Below, one piece after another: positions 36,178 through 47,000 of a stretch of DNA of 64,000 nt. The position numbers and the translations under genes are program-made. The notes beneath the pieces were generated by a model. It made no database searches. It was not told the DNA's origin and saw only the letters and a program-made list of their open reading frames with translations. Each line of letters begins with the position of its first letter. Position 1 is the first letter of the stretch. Origin of the DNA: Fodinibius sp034521915 (GTDB taxonomy: Bacteria > Bacteroidota > Rhodothermia > Balneolales > Balneolaceae); NCBI RefSeq assembly GCF_034521915.1, contig NZ_JAXHLU010000015.1, positions 62,001 to 126,000 on the forward strand, written 5' to 3'.

Positions 36178-36229
36178 TTGGTATAAAGTAATTATTGACA
36201 GGTCTTAAAATTCATGGTTTTGGTATAAA
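36178..36229 (-). promoter_or_regulatory. Two direct copies of a 10-mer upstream of the GH97 gene
   Basis: TTGGTATAAA occurs at 36178-36187 and again at 36220-36229, exactly 42 bases apart (four helical turns). Both lie in the short region upstream of the GH97 start. On the gene's strand they read TTTATACCAA. They could be regulator half-sites or promoter-like boxes. Confidence 0.4.
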
Positions 36230-36269
36230 AAACAACTATTCGAAAAAAGAAAACAGGGGATGAATATGT

Positions 36270-36319
36270 AACCAATAAGTTATTTAAAGAGGGGTGACAT
36301 ACTGCTGTCACTTATGGTT
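36270..36319 (+). promoter_or_regulatory. Nested imperfect inverted repeat upstream of the 36363 gene
   Basis: An inner perfect arm pair GTGACA (36294-36299) and TGTCAC (36306-36311) lies inside a wider imperfect pair, AACCAATAAGT with ACTTATGGTT. The element sits about 45 bases before the small gene. It could be an operator or a leader structure. Its role is inferred only. Confidence 0.35.
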
Positions 36320-36362
36320 ATTAAGTTAGAGATGAACATCAATTAAACAAAGGAAACCCATT

Positions 36363-36692
36363 ATGAATACCGCGATTAAAACTAGTCAAATACGTCTTGA
36401 TACTAATTTAGAGCCGGTTCTTCGCAAAGTTTTAAAAGAGGCAGAAAAAGAGCACCGTGAGCTCCAGGATATGTTTAAACTAATGGGATGGGGCGATATT
36501 CCCGATGCGCTTAAAATGGAAATCAAGGATGATGTATCAGCTATGGTTAATGAATTGAAAGGCCAGTATTCGAGCTGCGATCCCTATGTAGAACGTCGGC
36601 GCCAACGCGTTGTTCACTGGGTAGAAAGTTATCGTGATGGTATCTGCTCACTGGATACTGCTATTGAGGCCTTGCATATAAAATCGTTGTGA
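36363..36692 (+). CDS. Small hypothetical protein, unrecognised
   Basis: 109 residues, rich in charged helices (EPVLRKVLKEAEKEHRELQDM, IKDDVSAMVNELKGQY), with two cysteines and a conserved-looking segment VERRRQRVVHWVESYRDGICSL. It has no signal peptide or membrane segment. The ATG has an AAAGGAAA Shine-Dalgarno-like stretch. It is flanked by an inverted repeat upstream and a strong terminator downstream, suggesting its own transcription unit. I do not recognise the family. Confidence 0.6.
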   Translation: MNTAIKTSQIRLDTNLEPVLRKVLKEAEKEHRELQDMFKLMGWGDIPDALKMEIKDDVSAMVNELKGQYSSCDPYVERRRQRVVHWVESYRDGICSLDTAIEALHIKSL

Positions 36693-36724
36693 TATTATAG
36701 GAGAGGCGCTTGGCTGCAAGCGTA

Positions 36725-36791
36725 TGTGAGCGACCTTGCTTAGCATTTTTTTAGGAAATTCTGTTAAGCAGGTCGCCCACATTTTTTTTAT
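36725..36791 (+). terminator. Long hairpin and T tract before guaB
   Basis: TGTGAGCGACCTTGCTTA (from 36725) pairs with TAAGCAGGTCGCCCACA (to 36781), allowing one bulge and one G-A mismatch, then TTTTTTTT. It ends the transcript of the 36363 orphan just ahead of the guaB promoter. Confidence 0.75.
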
Positions 36792-36796
36792 CTTTG
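36789..36796 (+). promoter_or_regulatory. TAnnTTTG-type -7 element upstream of guaB
   Basis: TATCTTTG matches the Bacteroidota -7 consensus TAnnTTTG exactly. It is 39 bases before the guaB ATG and directly follows the terminator T tract. No clean TTTG -33 box is seen at the expected spacing. Confidence 0.45.
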
Positions 36797-36835
36797 CCCA
36801 AACCGGAATCACAATACTTGCAGACCGTTTCTACC

Positions 36836-38314
36836 ATGAAAAATTCCTCTCCTTTTGACCGAATTTCACGCCAGGGCTTAACCTATGATGATTTACTCTT
36901 AGTACCCGCTCACTCCGAAGTTGTACCTCGGGATGTGGATACAAGCGTGGATTTAACTTCTGAACTTACACTCAATATTCCCGTGATTAGTGCGGCTATG
37001 GATACCGTATCGGAGTACAGGCTGGCTATTGCACTGGCGCGCGAAGGAGGAATTGCCATACTGCACAAAAACATGTCGATTGCGGATCAGGCCGACCAGG
37101 TACGCATGGTAAAGCGTAGTGAAAGCGGGATGATTGTTGATCCGATTACATTGGGTAAGGACGAAACCGTACGAAAAGCGCGCGGACTTATGAAGAAGCA
37201 CAAGATTGGCGGAATCCCAATTGTGGAAGATGATAATACGCTTATTGGTATTGTGACGAATAGGGATTTGCGTTTTGAGCACTATGTGGATAAGAAATTG
37301 AGCACCATTATGACGACCGAGAATCTTATCACGGCGCGTGAAGGTACCACATTAGAAGAGGCGGAAAAATTACTGCAGGAGCACAAAGTTGAGAAGCTGC
37401 CTATTGTGGATGAGAATATGAAGCTGGTGGGGCTCATTACGTTTAAGGATATTGAGAAGAAAATGAATTTCCCTAACGCATGTAAGGATGATATGGGTCG
37501 CCTGCGCGTGGGAGCAGCCGTTGGTGTTACAGAAGATACTCTGGATCGCGTTGAAGCATTGGTTAATTCCGGTGTGGATGTCATCACTATTGATACCGCG
37601 CACGGCCATTCGCAGGGCGTGCTGAACATGGTGAAAGACGTTAAAAATCAATATCCCGACCTGAATCTAATCGCTGGAAATATTGCTACCAAAGAAGCTG
37701 CAAAAGCTCTTGTTGATGCGGGGGCAGATATACTTAAAGTGGGTGTTGGACCGGGATCTATTTGTACAACTCGCGTTGTCACAGGCGTGGGCGTACCGCA
37801 ATTAAGTGCGGTGATGGAAGTTGCCGAGTATGCTCACGATGCTGGTGTTAGCGTGATTGCCGATGGTGGAATTAAGCAAACGGGTGATATCCCAAAAGCA
37901 CTGGCCGGGGGAGCACACGCAGTAATGATGGGGTCGATGTTTGCGGGAGTTGATGAGGCACCAGGTGAGACCGTTATTTATGAATCGCGCAAGTACAAGT
38001 CGTACCGAGGAATGGGAAGCCTGGGAGCAATGGAACAAGGATCAAAAGATCGTTATTTCCAGGATGTTGAGGATAACATCAATAAGCTTGTACCCGAAGG
38101 CATTGAAGGACGAGTTCCATATAAAGGACATTTAAGCGAAGTGGTTCATCAAATGACTGGCGGATTACGTGCTGCCATGGGTTACTGCGGAGCGCCTGAT
38201 ATTGCCAGTCTGCAGCAGGCTGAATTTGTTCAGATTTCTGCAGCGGCTTATAAAGAAAGTCATCCTCATACGGTAGAAATTACCAAGGAAGCCCCGAACT
38301 ATTCAGTAAGCTAA
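36836..38314 (+). CDS. guaB: Inosine-5'-monophosphate dehydrogenase
   Basis: 492 residues from the ATG at 36836. The start is LTYDDLLLVPAHSEV, two CBS domains lie at about 97-215, then IDTAHGHSQGV and the catalytic cysteine 310 in GVGPGSICTTR. The flap segment RGMGSLGAM and the C-terminal REGRVPYKG-like EGRVPYKGHLSEV are present. It oxidises IMP to XMP, the committed step of GMP synthesis. An in-frame TTG at 36794 falls within the likely promoter, so ATG at 36836 is preferred. It is alone in its transcription unit. Confidence 0.95.
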   Translation: MKNSSPFDRISRQGLTYDDLLLVPAHSEVVPRDVDTSVDLTSELTLNIPVISAAMDTVSEYRLAIALAREGGIAILHKNMSIADQADQVRMVKRSESGMIVDPITLGKDETVRKARGLMKKHKIGGIPIVEDDNTLIGIVTNRDLRFEHYVDKKLSTIMTTENLITAREGTTLEEAEKLLQEHKVEKLPIVDENMKLVGLITFKDIEKKMNFPNACKDDMGRLRVGAAVGVTEDTLDRVEALVNSGVDVITIDTAHGHSQGVLNMVKDVKNQYPDLNLIAGNIATKEAAKALVDAGADILKVGVGPGSICTTRVVTGVGVPQLSAVMEVAEYAHDAGVSVIADGGIKQTGDIPKALAGGAHAVMMGSMFAGVDEAPGETVIYESRKYKSYRGMGSLGAMEQGSKDRYFQDVEDNINKLVPEGIEGRVPYKGHLSEVVHQMTGGLRAAMGYCGAPDIASLQQAEFVQISAAAYKESHPHTVEITKEAPNYSVS

Positions 38315-38330
38315 TACAGTAAACTGATGA

Positions 38331-39413
38331 TTATTTACGGGCGTTAATGAGGATACTTACCCCAATTACCAGAAAGATAAGGTGAGGGAGCGTTGCTGCC
38401 AACATGGGATCAATTTCTCCCTGACCACCGAATGGTTCAATCACTTTCATCATCACCAGGTATAGAAAGCTTACGGCCAGCCCGGCCGCGATATAGAATC
38501 CTTTACCGCCGGCCCGTCGAACCGAAGCCAGGGAAAATCCCACGATGGTTACAACAATGATTGAAAAGGGATAAGCATATCGCCCGTAGAGCTGTACTTT
38601 GGGTAACTCAACACCACCGGCGCCGCTGCGCTCGATGGATTGAATATAATTTTGAGCTTCTGGATAGGTAAGCTGATAGATATCCGATGTTTTGCGTGTT
38701 AAATCGCGCGGATAGATATTCAGTGTTGTATCCATTGAATCGATATGGACTTCGGTATACCCCATTTGGGTAAAGATTTGTTTTCGTACATTTTCAAGCT
38801 TCCAGTGCTGTTTTTCTTCTTGCCATATCATGCGTTGAATGAACAGCTTTTCGCTGATACTGTCGCCCTCAAAGTTTACTACATCTACCCGATATCCGGT
38901 TCCTTTATCAGGATTGAAATAATTTATTTTAAAGATAGAGTTTTCGGATTCCTGCCGAAAAATGCGGTTTGTATCTACTTTATCGGACTTTCCGGACAGA
39001 TATTCCGATTCAAATGCAAGGCGTGTTTCATTGGCATTGGGAATTACATACGCATCCAGATAACTCATGGTGGCTGTCATTAAAAAGGCGAAAGCCAGAT
39101 AGGGTAAAATGAGTCGGTACAGACTAACGCCGGCTGCTTTTAGGGCGGTAATTTCGAGTCGTTCAGCCATTTGGCCGGTCAAGTACAGGCACGCAATAAA
39201 TACGGCAACAGGTATAATTAAGCGAATTATTTCAGGGATGTAATTGAGATAATATACCCCGAATATTTGGGCAAAAGTGGCTCCTTTATCGGTAAAATCC
39301 TCACTGTTTTCTGAGAAATCGATAACGATAAAAATGAATATCAGCACCATCATCACAAATAATGTGATGGTCAACATTCTAAAAAAGATATAACGATCAA
39401 TTTTTTTAGTCAC
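38331..39413 (-). CDS. lptG: LPS export ABC transporter permease LptG
   Basis: 360 residues. Membrane segments lie at both ends (FFRMLTITLFVMMVLIFIFIVIDF at the N-terminus; AYPFSIIVVTIVGFSLASVR, FYIAAGLAVSFLYLVMMKV and HLIFLVIGVSILI at the C-terminus), with a periplasmic jellyroll-like region between. QMAERLEITALKAAGVSLYRL is the coupling helix typical of the YjgP/YjgQ family. It works with LptF and LptB to pull LPS from the inner membrane. The GTG start overlaps the lptF stop by 8 bases, so the two permeases are one operon. Confidence 0.9.
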   Translation of the reverse strand: MTKKIDRYIFFRMLTITLFVMMVLIFIFIVIDFSENSEDFTDKGATFAQIFGVYYLNYIPEIIRLIIPVAVFIACLYLTGQMAERLEITALKAAGVSLYRLILPYLAFAFLMTATMSYLDAYVIPNANETRLAFESEYLSGKSDKVDTNRIFRQESENSIFKINYFNPDKGTGYRVDVVNFEGDSISEKLFIQRMIWQEEKQHWKLENVRKQIFTQMGYTEVHIDSMDTTLNIYPRDLTRKTSDIYQLTYPEAQNYIQSIERSGAGGVELPKVQLYGRYAYPFSIIVVTIVGFSLASVRRAGGKGFYIAAGLAVSFLYLVMMKVIEPFGGQGEIDPMLAATLPHLIFLVIGVSILINARK

Positions 39414-40846
39414 GTTGACTCCACGGTTTTGAAAGTTTAAAAGGAGTGCTAATGCTTATTACCATCATTAGTCCGATGGCACCAAGCACAATATCTGACA
39501 GCCACATGCCGGTGAACGGTGAAATAAACAGGCGGTCAGCCATCTTTTCGCCCTGAATAATGGAAATCCAGTAAAAGGTTAAAAATACCGTACCAATAAG
39601 AGCTGCGTATCCCAGGTTGCCTTTCTTGGTGTACATACCAATGGGAGCACCAAGCAGAACAAATACAATACAGGCGATGGGGATGGAAAACTTTTTATGG
39701 ATTTCGACGAGATATTGTGCGATTTTTTCGTGTCGCCACTCGGTATCCGAAACAACGTCTTCAATAAACGATTTATAGTTGCGCAGTTTCATCAGACCAA
39801 TATCGTGCAGTCTTAATTGGGCGGATTTTGAGTGTAATTGTTGCAATGCCAAATACTTACTTTCATAAGGAATATCGGTAGTGTCAGAATCTGATTGTGT
39901 TAATTCGGACTCTTTGTTTTTACCCGTATTGAGTTTAGTAAGGGTAGGATAGATGTAATTTTTGTTTTTTATGATATGTTTTTTTTGTTCGTCGATCTGA
40001 TTATTCAAGGAGTCAACAACGCTACTCATCGCTTGGATGTTCATAGTACGGTCGTTGCGGGAACGATCAGCGGGATTGGAACGCGAAAAGGCTAAGTCTG
40101 AAAGGTCAAAGCTGATGCGATACCGATCAAAATGAGTCTCTTCAAAAACGTCAACCAGTTGTCCTTTCTGTCTGCGATCAAGTTTTCGAAGCACCGATCC
40201 GTCATGAAGAAAAAGGGTAAGTGTTTGTCCACTTTGTTTACTTGCGAGCCGTCCTTTTTCAGCCTTTGATGTAGGCTTCTTTACGATCACGGGTGGGATG
40301 CTGGTATATGGTAACATCGCGAAGTGAATCGGATTCGTTGGTGATCTCCTTGACAAGGAAGGTGTAATTGTCGATCCCTTCGTAAAACTCGTTTTCTTTT
40401 AGATCAAAGCCAGGTTTTTTAAGACGGATATCAATAAATAGCGACCGGGCCCGCTGATTAGCATCGGGAAGAATATCATTGGAAAACCATATCAGAAAAA
40501 TGGAAAGAAGTATGGATGCAACCAGAACGGGATTTATAACATGGATGGGATTGATACCAGCGGCACGGATAGCCGTCAGTTCATTCAATTCGGTAATTTT
40601 TCCATAAGCCATTAATGAAGCCACTAACACGGCCATTGGCACGGCAAGCACTACCATCGAAGCCAGATTCGTAATAATAAGCTCCAAAATAACCTCTAAC
40701 GGCAATCCCTTGCCGATAAGTAGATCAATATAAAGAATCAGAAATTGCATAAGCAGCAGGAACATCAGCGTACAGAAACAGAAGATGAAGGGGCCTATAT
40801 GCCGCTTAAGAATATCTAATTGTAGTTTATTGGGTAGTAATCGCAT
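39406..40846 (-). pseudogene. lptF: LPS export ABC transporter permease LptF, broken by a single-base insertion
   Basis: The 5' frame (40846 down to 40259) has the LptF N-terminal membrane region, LIIGKGLPLEVILE-like and the coupling helix ITELNELTAIRAAGI, then stops soon after DVTIYQHPTRDRKEAYIK. The second frame continues at KAEKGRLASKQSGQTLTLFLHDG and runs to 39406 through IPIACIVFVLLGAPIG and the last membrane segments. Removing one base in the CC/TTT run at 40263-40267 restores one 479-residue protein of normal LptF size. LptF is normally essential, so this is probably a sequencing or assembly error. lptG follows with an 8-base overlap. Confidence 0.88.
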
Positions 40847-41083
40847 ATTGTTGATTAATTAGGGAGCCTAAAATTAGGTCTATATGGGTTCTTTACAAAA
40901 TGGATATTTATTATGACTACAAATTCAGAGTTTGTACTTTTATGGAAAGCAGGAATCCATTATAATTCTGCTGAGTGCATGGGGACAATCATTTCAATAA
41001 AAACAAGGAGCCGTATATATAGAAGACCGCTACCATAGATTTGCTGATTGAAATAATATGTAAATATATTCTACAACGGTTTC

Positions 41084-44000
41084 GTGCAGCTCAAAGCATT
41101 TAATTTTTCGACCTTTGTTCTACTTTTTTGCTTGGCAGCTATGGTAGCAGGCCCCGAGCAGGGTATGGCTCAAGTTAGGCAGGACTCACTTCGTTTAACG
41201 CCTGCCCAACCAGATACATTGCCCCGGCTGCATAAACTGCCTTCCATTTCGCAACCTTTTCCGGATATGCCTCCCATGCTTTTTTACATACAGCTGCCCC
41301 AGGAGCAGACTTATGTGCAGCGCGATTCCCTGGGATCATATAATAGTCAGCGCCTGCTATTTGAGATGCCGGTTGCTTCCAGTGTTCGGATGAGCTTTGA
41401 TCATTATGCGGAAGAATCGAAGCAGCGCCATCTGAAAAATAACTGGCAGCAGCTAATTCAAGAGCAACAAACAGAGGATCGGCGCAAAGAGGGTCTGCTC
41501 GATTTTAACCTTGATATACCGGGGGGAGAGGAATCTACCTTTACGACTATTTTTGGCAAGCCGGAAGTTAACCTAAGTATTAATGGTACGGCCAATATGA
41601 ATGTGGGGGCTTCTATCCAAAAGACCGAAAATCCCGAGATTCCGGAAGATCAACGCCGGCAGGTTGATCCCACTTTTGAACAAAGTTTGAAGCTGAATAT
41701 TCAGGGTACGATTGGAGATAAGTTGTCGATCCAAACCGACTGGGATACTGAGCGCGATTTTGACTTTATGAACCGCTTGAGCATTGTTTACGATGGATAT
41801 GAGGATGAGATTTTGCAGCGGCTGGAATTGGGGAATGTGTCGATGCAAACAGGTAATTCACTGATACGGGGCGGTAGCGCTCTTTTTGGGGTAAAATCTG
41901 TAGCTCAAATTGGGTCGCTGAAATTAACATCAGTACTCTCGCAACAGGAGGGTGATAGTAAAACGGAAACGATTACAGGCGGTGCTCAAGAACAGGAAAT
42001 TTCTATTCGTCCGGGCGATTATGAATCCGACAAACACTTTTTCCTGGATTTCTTTACCCGTCAGGAGTACGAAGATAATGTTTCCAATCCGCAGCAGCAG
42101 GGACAGGCTTTACAGCTAACTGAGGTTAATGTGTGGGTGCTTCGCGAGTCTTCACAATCACAAGAGGGAGAACGCCAGGCAATTGCGTTGGGAGATTTGG
42201 GTGTGGTTCAAAATCCTGACAGTACATTTATGCCACCGGATGAAGATCAGGATATATTTAATGAGGATACGCTGGCTCAATATCGCGATCCGGCACAGGG
42301 AGTATCAGCCGAAAGTTTTGGGGTTGAGGCTACATCATTTGTAGAAGGATATTTTGTTCCACTACAGGAGGGAGCTGATTATAGCCTGGATCGAAATCTG
42401 GGCTATATATCCATCAAACGTAATTTGGGTTCGCGACAGGCGCTGGCTGTTTCTTTTAAGTATCGTGATCCGCAGACTGGCGAAACGATAAGCGTTGGGG
42501 ATGTGAGTCAAGGTGGAAATGATCGCATGTATTTAAAGTTATTGCGTCCACAAACGGTGACTACCTCGAATGTTCTGTGGGATCTGATGATGAAAAATGT
42601 GTATTCCTTGGGAGCAAGTAATTTAACGCAGGATGGATTAGAACTAGATATCAAATATACCGAACAAAATGTACCTAGCAGTTCCTTACCACAACGCGAT
42701 CAAATTTTATTGCAGGATTTAGGGCTCGACCGGGTTGACCAGCAGGGAGCATTGAATCCGGATAATAAAATCGACTTCAGCACCATGGTATTGGAGCCTT
42801 CTACCGGCACGCTTGTTTTTCCTTATTTGGAGCCTTTTGGATCGCGCATTGAGCAGTTGCTTACAGAGACCGGGACTCCTCCTGACCGTATCAGTGATCT
42901 AACTTTTGATGAACTTTATAACGAGAAAAAGGTTAATGCGAACCAAAGCTCAAAAAATAGCTTTTATCGCATTCAGGGAAGCTCAAAGGGGAGTATTTCT
43001 TCAAGTTATTCGCTGGGATATTCGTTGGTTGAAGGATCGGTAAAAGTATTTGCTAACGGCCGCGAGCTACAGGAAGGAACCGATTATGCCGTAGACTATT
43101 CGATTGGCAGTATTACCATTTTAAATGAACAATACCTGCGCCGTGGACAGGAAATTAAAATCGAATACGAAAATAATCAGCTTACTCAGATTGGAAAAAA
43201 GAGCTTTACCGGCTTGAGGGCAGAATATCAGTTTACGGACAATATTTCGTTGGGAAGCACCTATTTTAAACTTAAAGAGCGTCCCTTGCAGGATAAGATT
43301 CGTATTGGTGATGAACCGGTAAATAACTCGGTTATTGGCGTTGATGCTAACGCTCATTTTGATACGCCGTGGCTTACGAGAATGATTGATCAAATACCCC
43401 TGTTACAGACAAAAGAGAATTCAAGCTTTACATTGAGTGGAGAGTTCGCTCATCTGAGTCCGGGCGTATCCCAGACAAGCGCAGTGAATGATGCCATTGA
43501 AAATGATCGCCTTTTTGAAGATGAAGAGAATGGACTGTCGTTCATTGATGATTTTGAAGGCTCAGATATTGGGTTGAGTTTTATGAATCCCGGCCGCTGG
43601 AATCTTGCGGCAGCACCGGCAGCAGTGCCGGGATACGGACCGGATGAAATGTTTTTTGAGGAAAATCCGCCTGAGAATCCATCGACAAATATTGCTGATA
43701 AAATTGCTCGTTCTGATCTTCGTGGAACTTTTGCATGGTACAGCATCCCACAAAATATTGATCAAATTTTAGGAGGAGTTAATTTTACGCCCGAAACCGA
43801 GCAGGTTAGGGTGACGGATGTTTTTCCAAACCGGGATGTACTTACTGAAGAAAACTTTATCAATACGCTGGATATCTATTTCGATCCCACCAAACGAGGG
43901 CCCTATAACTATAACGAGAATTTGAGAACGCTGCTGGAGGATGAACCGGAGCGCACCTGGAGTGGGATGACGACCACACTACCTTCGGGACAGGAAGACT

Positions 44001-47000
44001 TAACACAAAATAATATTGAATTCCTGGAATTTTGGGTTCAGTCAGTATTGCCCAATGGAAGAAGTCCATCTGCCCAAGATCTACAGGATTATGAGGGCAA
44101 AATTTATATTGATATTGGGGTCGTTTCAGAAGATGTGATTCCCAATTTTAAAACGAATACCGAGGATGGCTTGGTTCGCCGTCCCCAGGATTTACAGGAA
44201 GATAATATTAGTGGACAGTCGCGATCGTATATTCCCACACCGTTGCCGGCTCCGGAAGGGCAGTTTTCGAATGATACGCGTGAGTTGTCTGATGTAGGAT
44301 TGGATGGGGCCCCGAACGAAGACGGAATTGACAACAAAAATGAGCAGAATCTGTTTTCAGGATTTATAGAATCCATGGCTTCGGAGTATGGGATTGCAAG
44401 TGATGAGTATGAGCAAATTGTAGATGATCCCTCTAATGATGATTACGTGTATTATGGAGAGAGCGAGGCTGGGAATGGGGATTTTCAGGAACGATTTTCG
44501 CGGATGTACGGCTATCACGATGGGAATACACCACCAAACGAGGGGGAAAAGCGAGCCGTAACGAACAAGCCCGATACCGAGGGATTAATTACTCCATCTA
44601 TTGTTGAGCAGAACAACGCTTATTTTCAGTATGAAATTGATTGGAATCCCGCCGACTTTTCTGAGCTTGAACCGGGATCTGAGGGCACTTTTATTGTGGA
44701 TAAAGTTGACGGTGCCAATCAGCAAGATCGATGGTACCAGGTGCGTCTGCCGCTGGAAGACTGGGTGCGCAAAGTGGGGGGCATCGAAAATTTCCAGAAC
44801 ATTTCGTATATCAGGGTATGGTTATCCGGGTATGAAAAGCCATTTACACTGCGCTTTGCTACATTTGAGCTGGTGGGTAGTCAATGGCGTCCGGCCGAAA
44901 ATGTGGATCAGCAGCAGGGTACAACGCAAGGCGAATTCAATATTTCATCCGTAAATATTGAAGAAAACAGCCAGCGGCGTCCTATTCCATATCGTCAGCC
45001 CGAGGGTGCGATTAGGGCCGTTAATCGTGATCGTCAGCGGCAGACCATAGCCAACGAGCAGTCAATCACCATGAACGTGGAAAATCTGGGACCCGGTGAA
45101 CTAAAGATGATGAAGCGAGTGTATCCCGGGGGATTGAATATGATTAATTACTCTAACGTGCGAATGTTTGTACATGGGGAAGGATACGATAATCGTGGTG
45201 ATGCAGAATTGGTTGTACGTTTTGGTACAGATCTGACCAATAACTACTACGAGTATCGCCAACCCGTTTCGCCCTCTGATCCGAATTATCCTTACAGCAC
45301 CAAGCAATTGAGCGAGATGAGTGAGGCCGAGCGTGAGATGGAGGCCGAGGAGGTCTGGCTCTACGAAGAAAATAGCATGAATATTTTACTGCGGGCCTTT
45401 AATGAATTAAAGCAGCTGCGCGATCAACAGGGGGTCGAAAGTAATACGGTTTTCGAGCGTGGAGACTTGCTGGAGGATGCCCCGCCCGGTGTGGTTATTG
45501 GGGTCAAGGGTAATCCTTCGTTGGACAGAGTTGGTGAAATTGGTATGGGCATCCAAAATCCCTTTGATCCGCAAAATCCTGATGAGGGTGGAATTGCCTC
45601 TTTGGATGGACAGTTTTGGTTTAATGAGTTGCGGGTATCGGGTTTTGATAATAAGTCGGGTTGGGCAGCCAATGCCAGAGCAGAGATGAAATTAGCCGAT
45701 TTTGCTACGGTCAACGCGAATTTTAATAGAGAAACCGATGGGTTCGGTGCTCTCAATTCGCGATTAGGACAGCGCCGTATGTCTAATGTGCAGGCGTACG
45801 ATCTGAACTCAACCGTAAATATGCACAAGTTTATACCAGATCGTTTTGGCTGGAATATTCCGGTATCACTTTCCACACGTCGCTCATCATCAACGCCCCG
45901 GTATTTACCTAACCAGGGTGATGTTCGGCTTTCGGAGTTTAAAAATGCAGTGCAAGCCCGAGACGATATTTCTGAGACGCAAAAACAAGAAATTATTGAT
46001 CAGCGTGTTCGGGAAAGTCAAACGGTAACTGAGAGTTATTCCATCAATGTGTCGAATCTATCGAAGTCGAGGTCACAGTCAAGCCTGGCCGAATATACAC
46101 TTGATAAAACAACGGTAAATTACGTCTACAACGTTACCGAGCGAAGAAATCCGCAGTACCAGCAACAGGATAACTGGAATTACAGCGGATCGGTACGGTA
46201 CAATTACAGCTTTCCCCAAACAAAGGTATTTCGTCCACTCGGATTTTTAGGAGAAGTGCCGTTAATACATCCCTTGGCCGGAATAAAGCTGGGGTATACG
46301 CCGGCTTCTATCAATGCTTCGGTAGGTATGGATCGGGAGTACGACGAACAGCTTCGCAGGATTACCGATCCCGAATTTGAAAATTCACTTCAACAATCGC
46401 ACAGCTTCACGTACGACACCGAATTTGGCTTTGGGTATAATCTTACGCCAAGCATCAAAACTACTTTTCGCTCTCGCACGGTGTTTGATTTATCACGAGC
46501 AGGAATTGAAGAGGCTGGTCCGGGTAATCCGATGGCCGATTCCACTCAATATTCAGTACGTCCCTCTTTTGATGTGCTAAGCGATCTTGTTTTTGATACG
46601 CTGTCATCCAGACGTAGTAACTATCAGGAGTCGTATACCGCCGGTTGGCAGCCTCAATTAAACAGAGTGAGTGCCTTAGACTGGATTAATTACTCTGCTA
46701 ATTACAGCGGCGGATATCAGTGGAGAAACAGTCCTCGGGGATCAGATTTGGGGGCAAACGTATCCAATAACTTTTCGCTGAATCAGACGCTTGATTTCAA
46801 TATTCGCAGTCTGCTAAATGGAATGGATTGGTATCGGAATCTGCAAAACAATGGAGGGAGGAATAACAGATCTTCGGCTGATACGACTGAAGGATTCTCA
46901 GAAGCTCAGCTGGGCAAAACGCTTGGCAGTATTGGGAAAAAAGCAGTGGGAGCTATATTGAGTATACGGTCATTGGACTTTTCTTTTAACATTTCTCAGA

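Noticed and set aside
36725..36791. Purine riboswitch before guaB
   Set aside because: The structure is a simple stem followed by T residues that belongs to the upstream gene; no aptamer core is recognisable.
36794..36835. TTG start for guaB
   Set aside because: It overlaps the TATCTTTG -7 element. The ATG at 36836 gives a normal IMP dehydrogenase N-terminus.
40847..41083. Riboswitch or small RNA in the sprA leader
   Set aside because: I saw no conserved motif or stable hairpin in the 237 bases; it is AT-rich sequence only.
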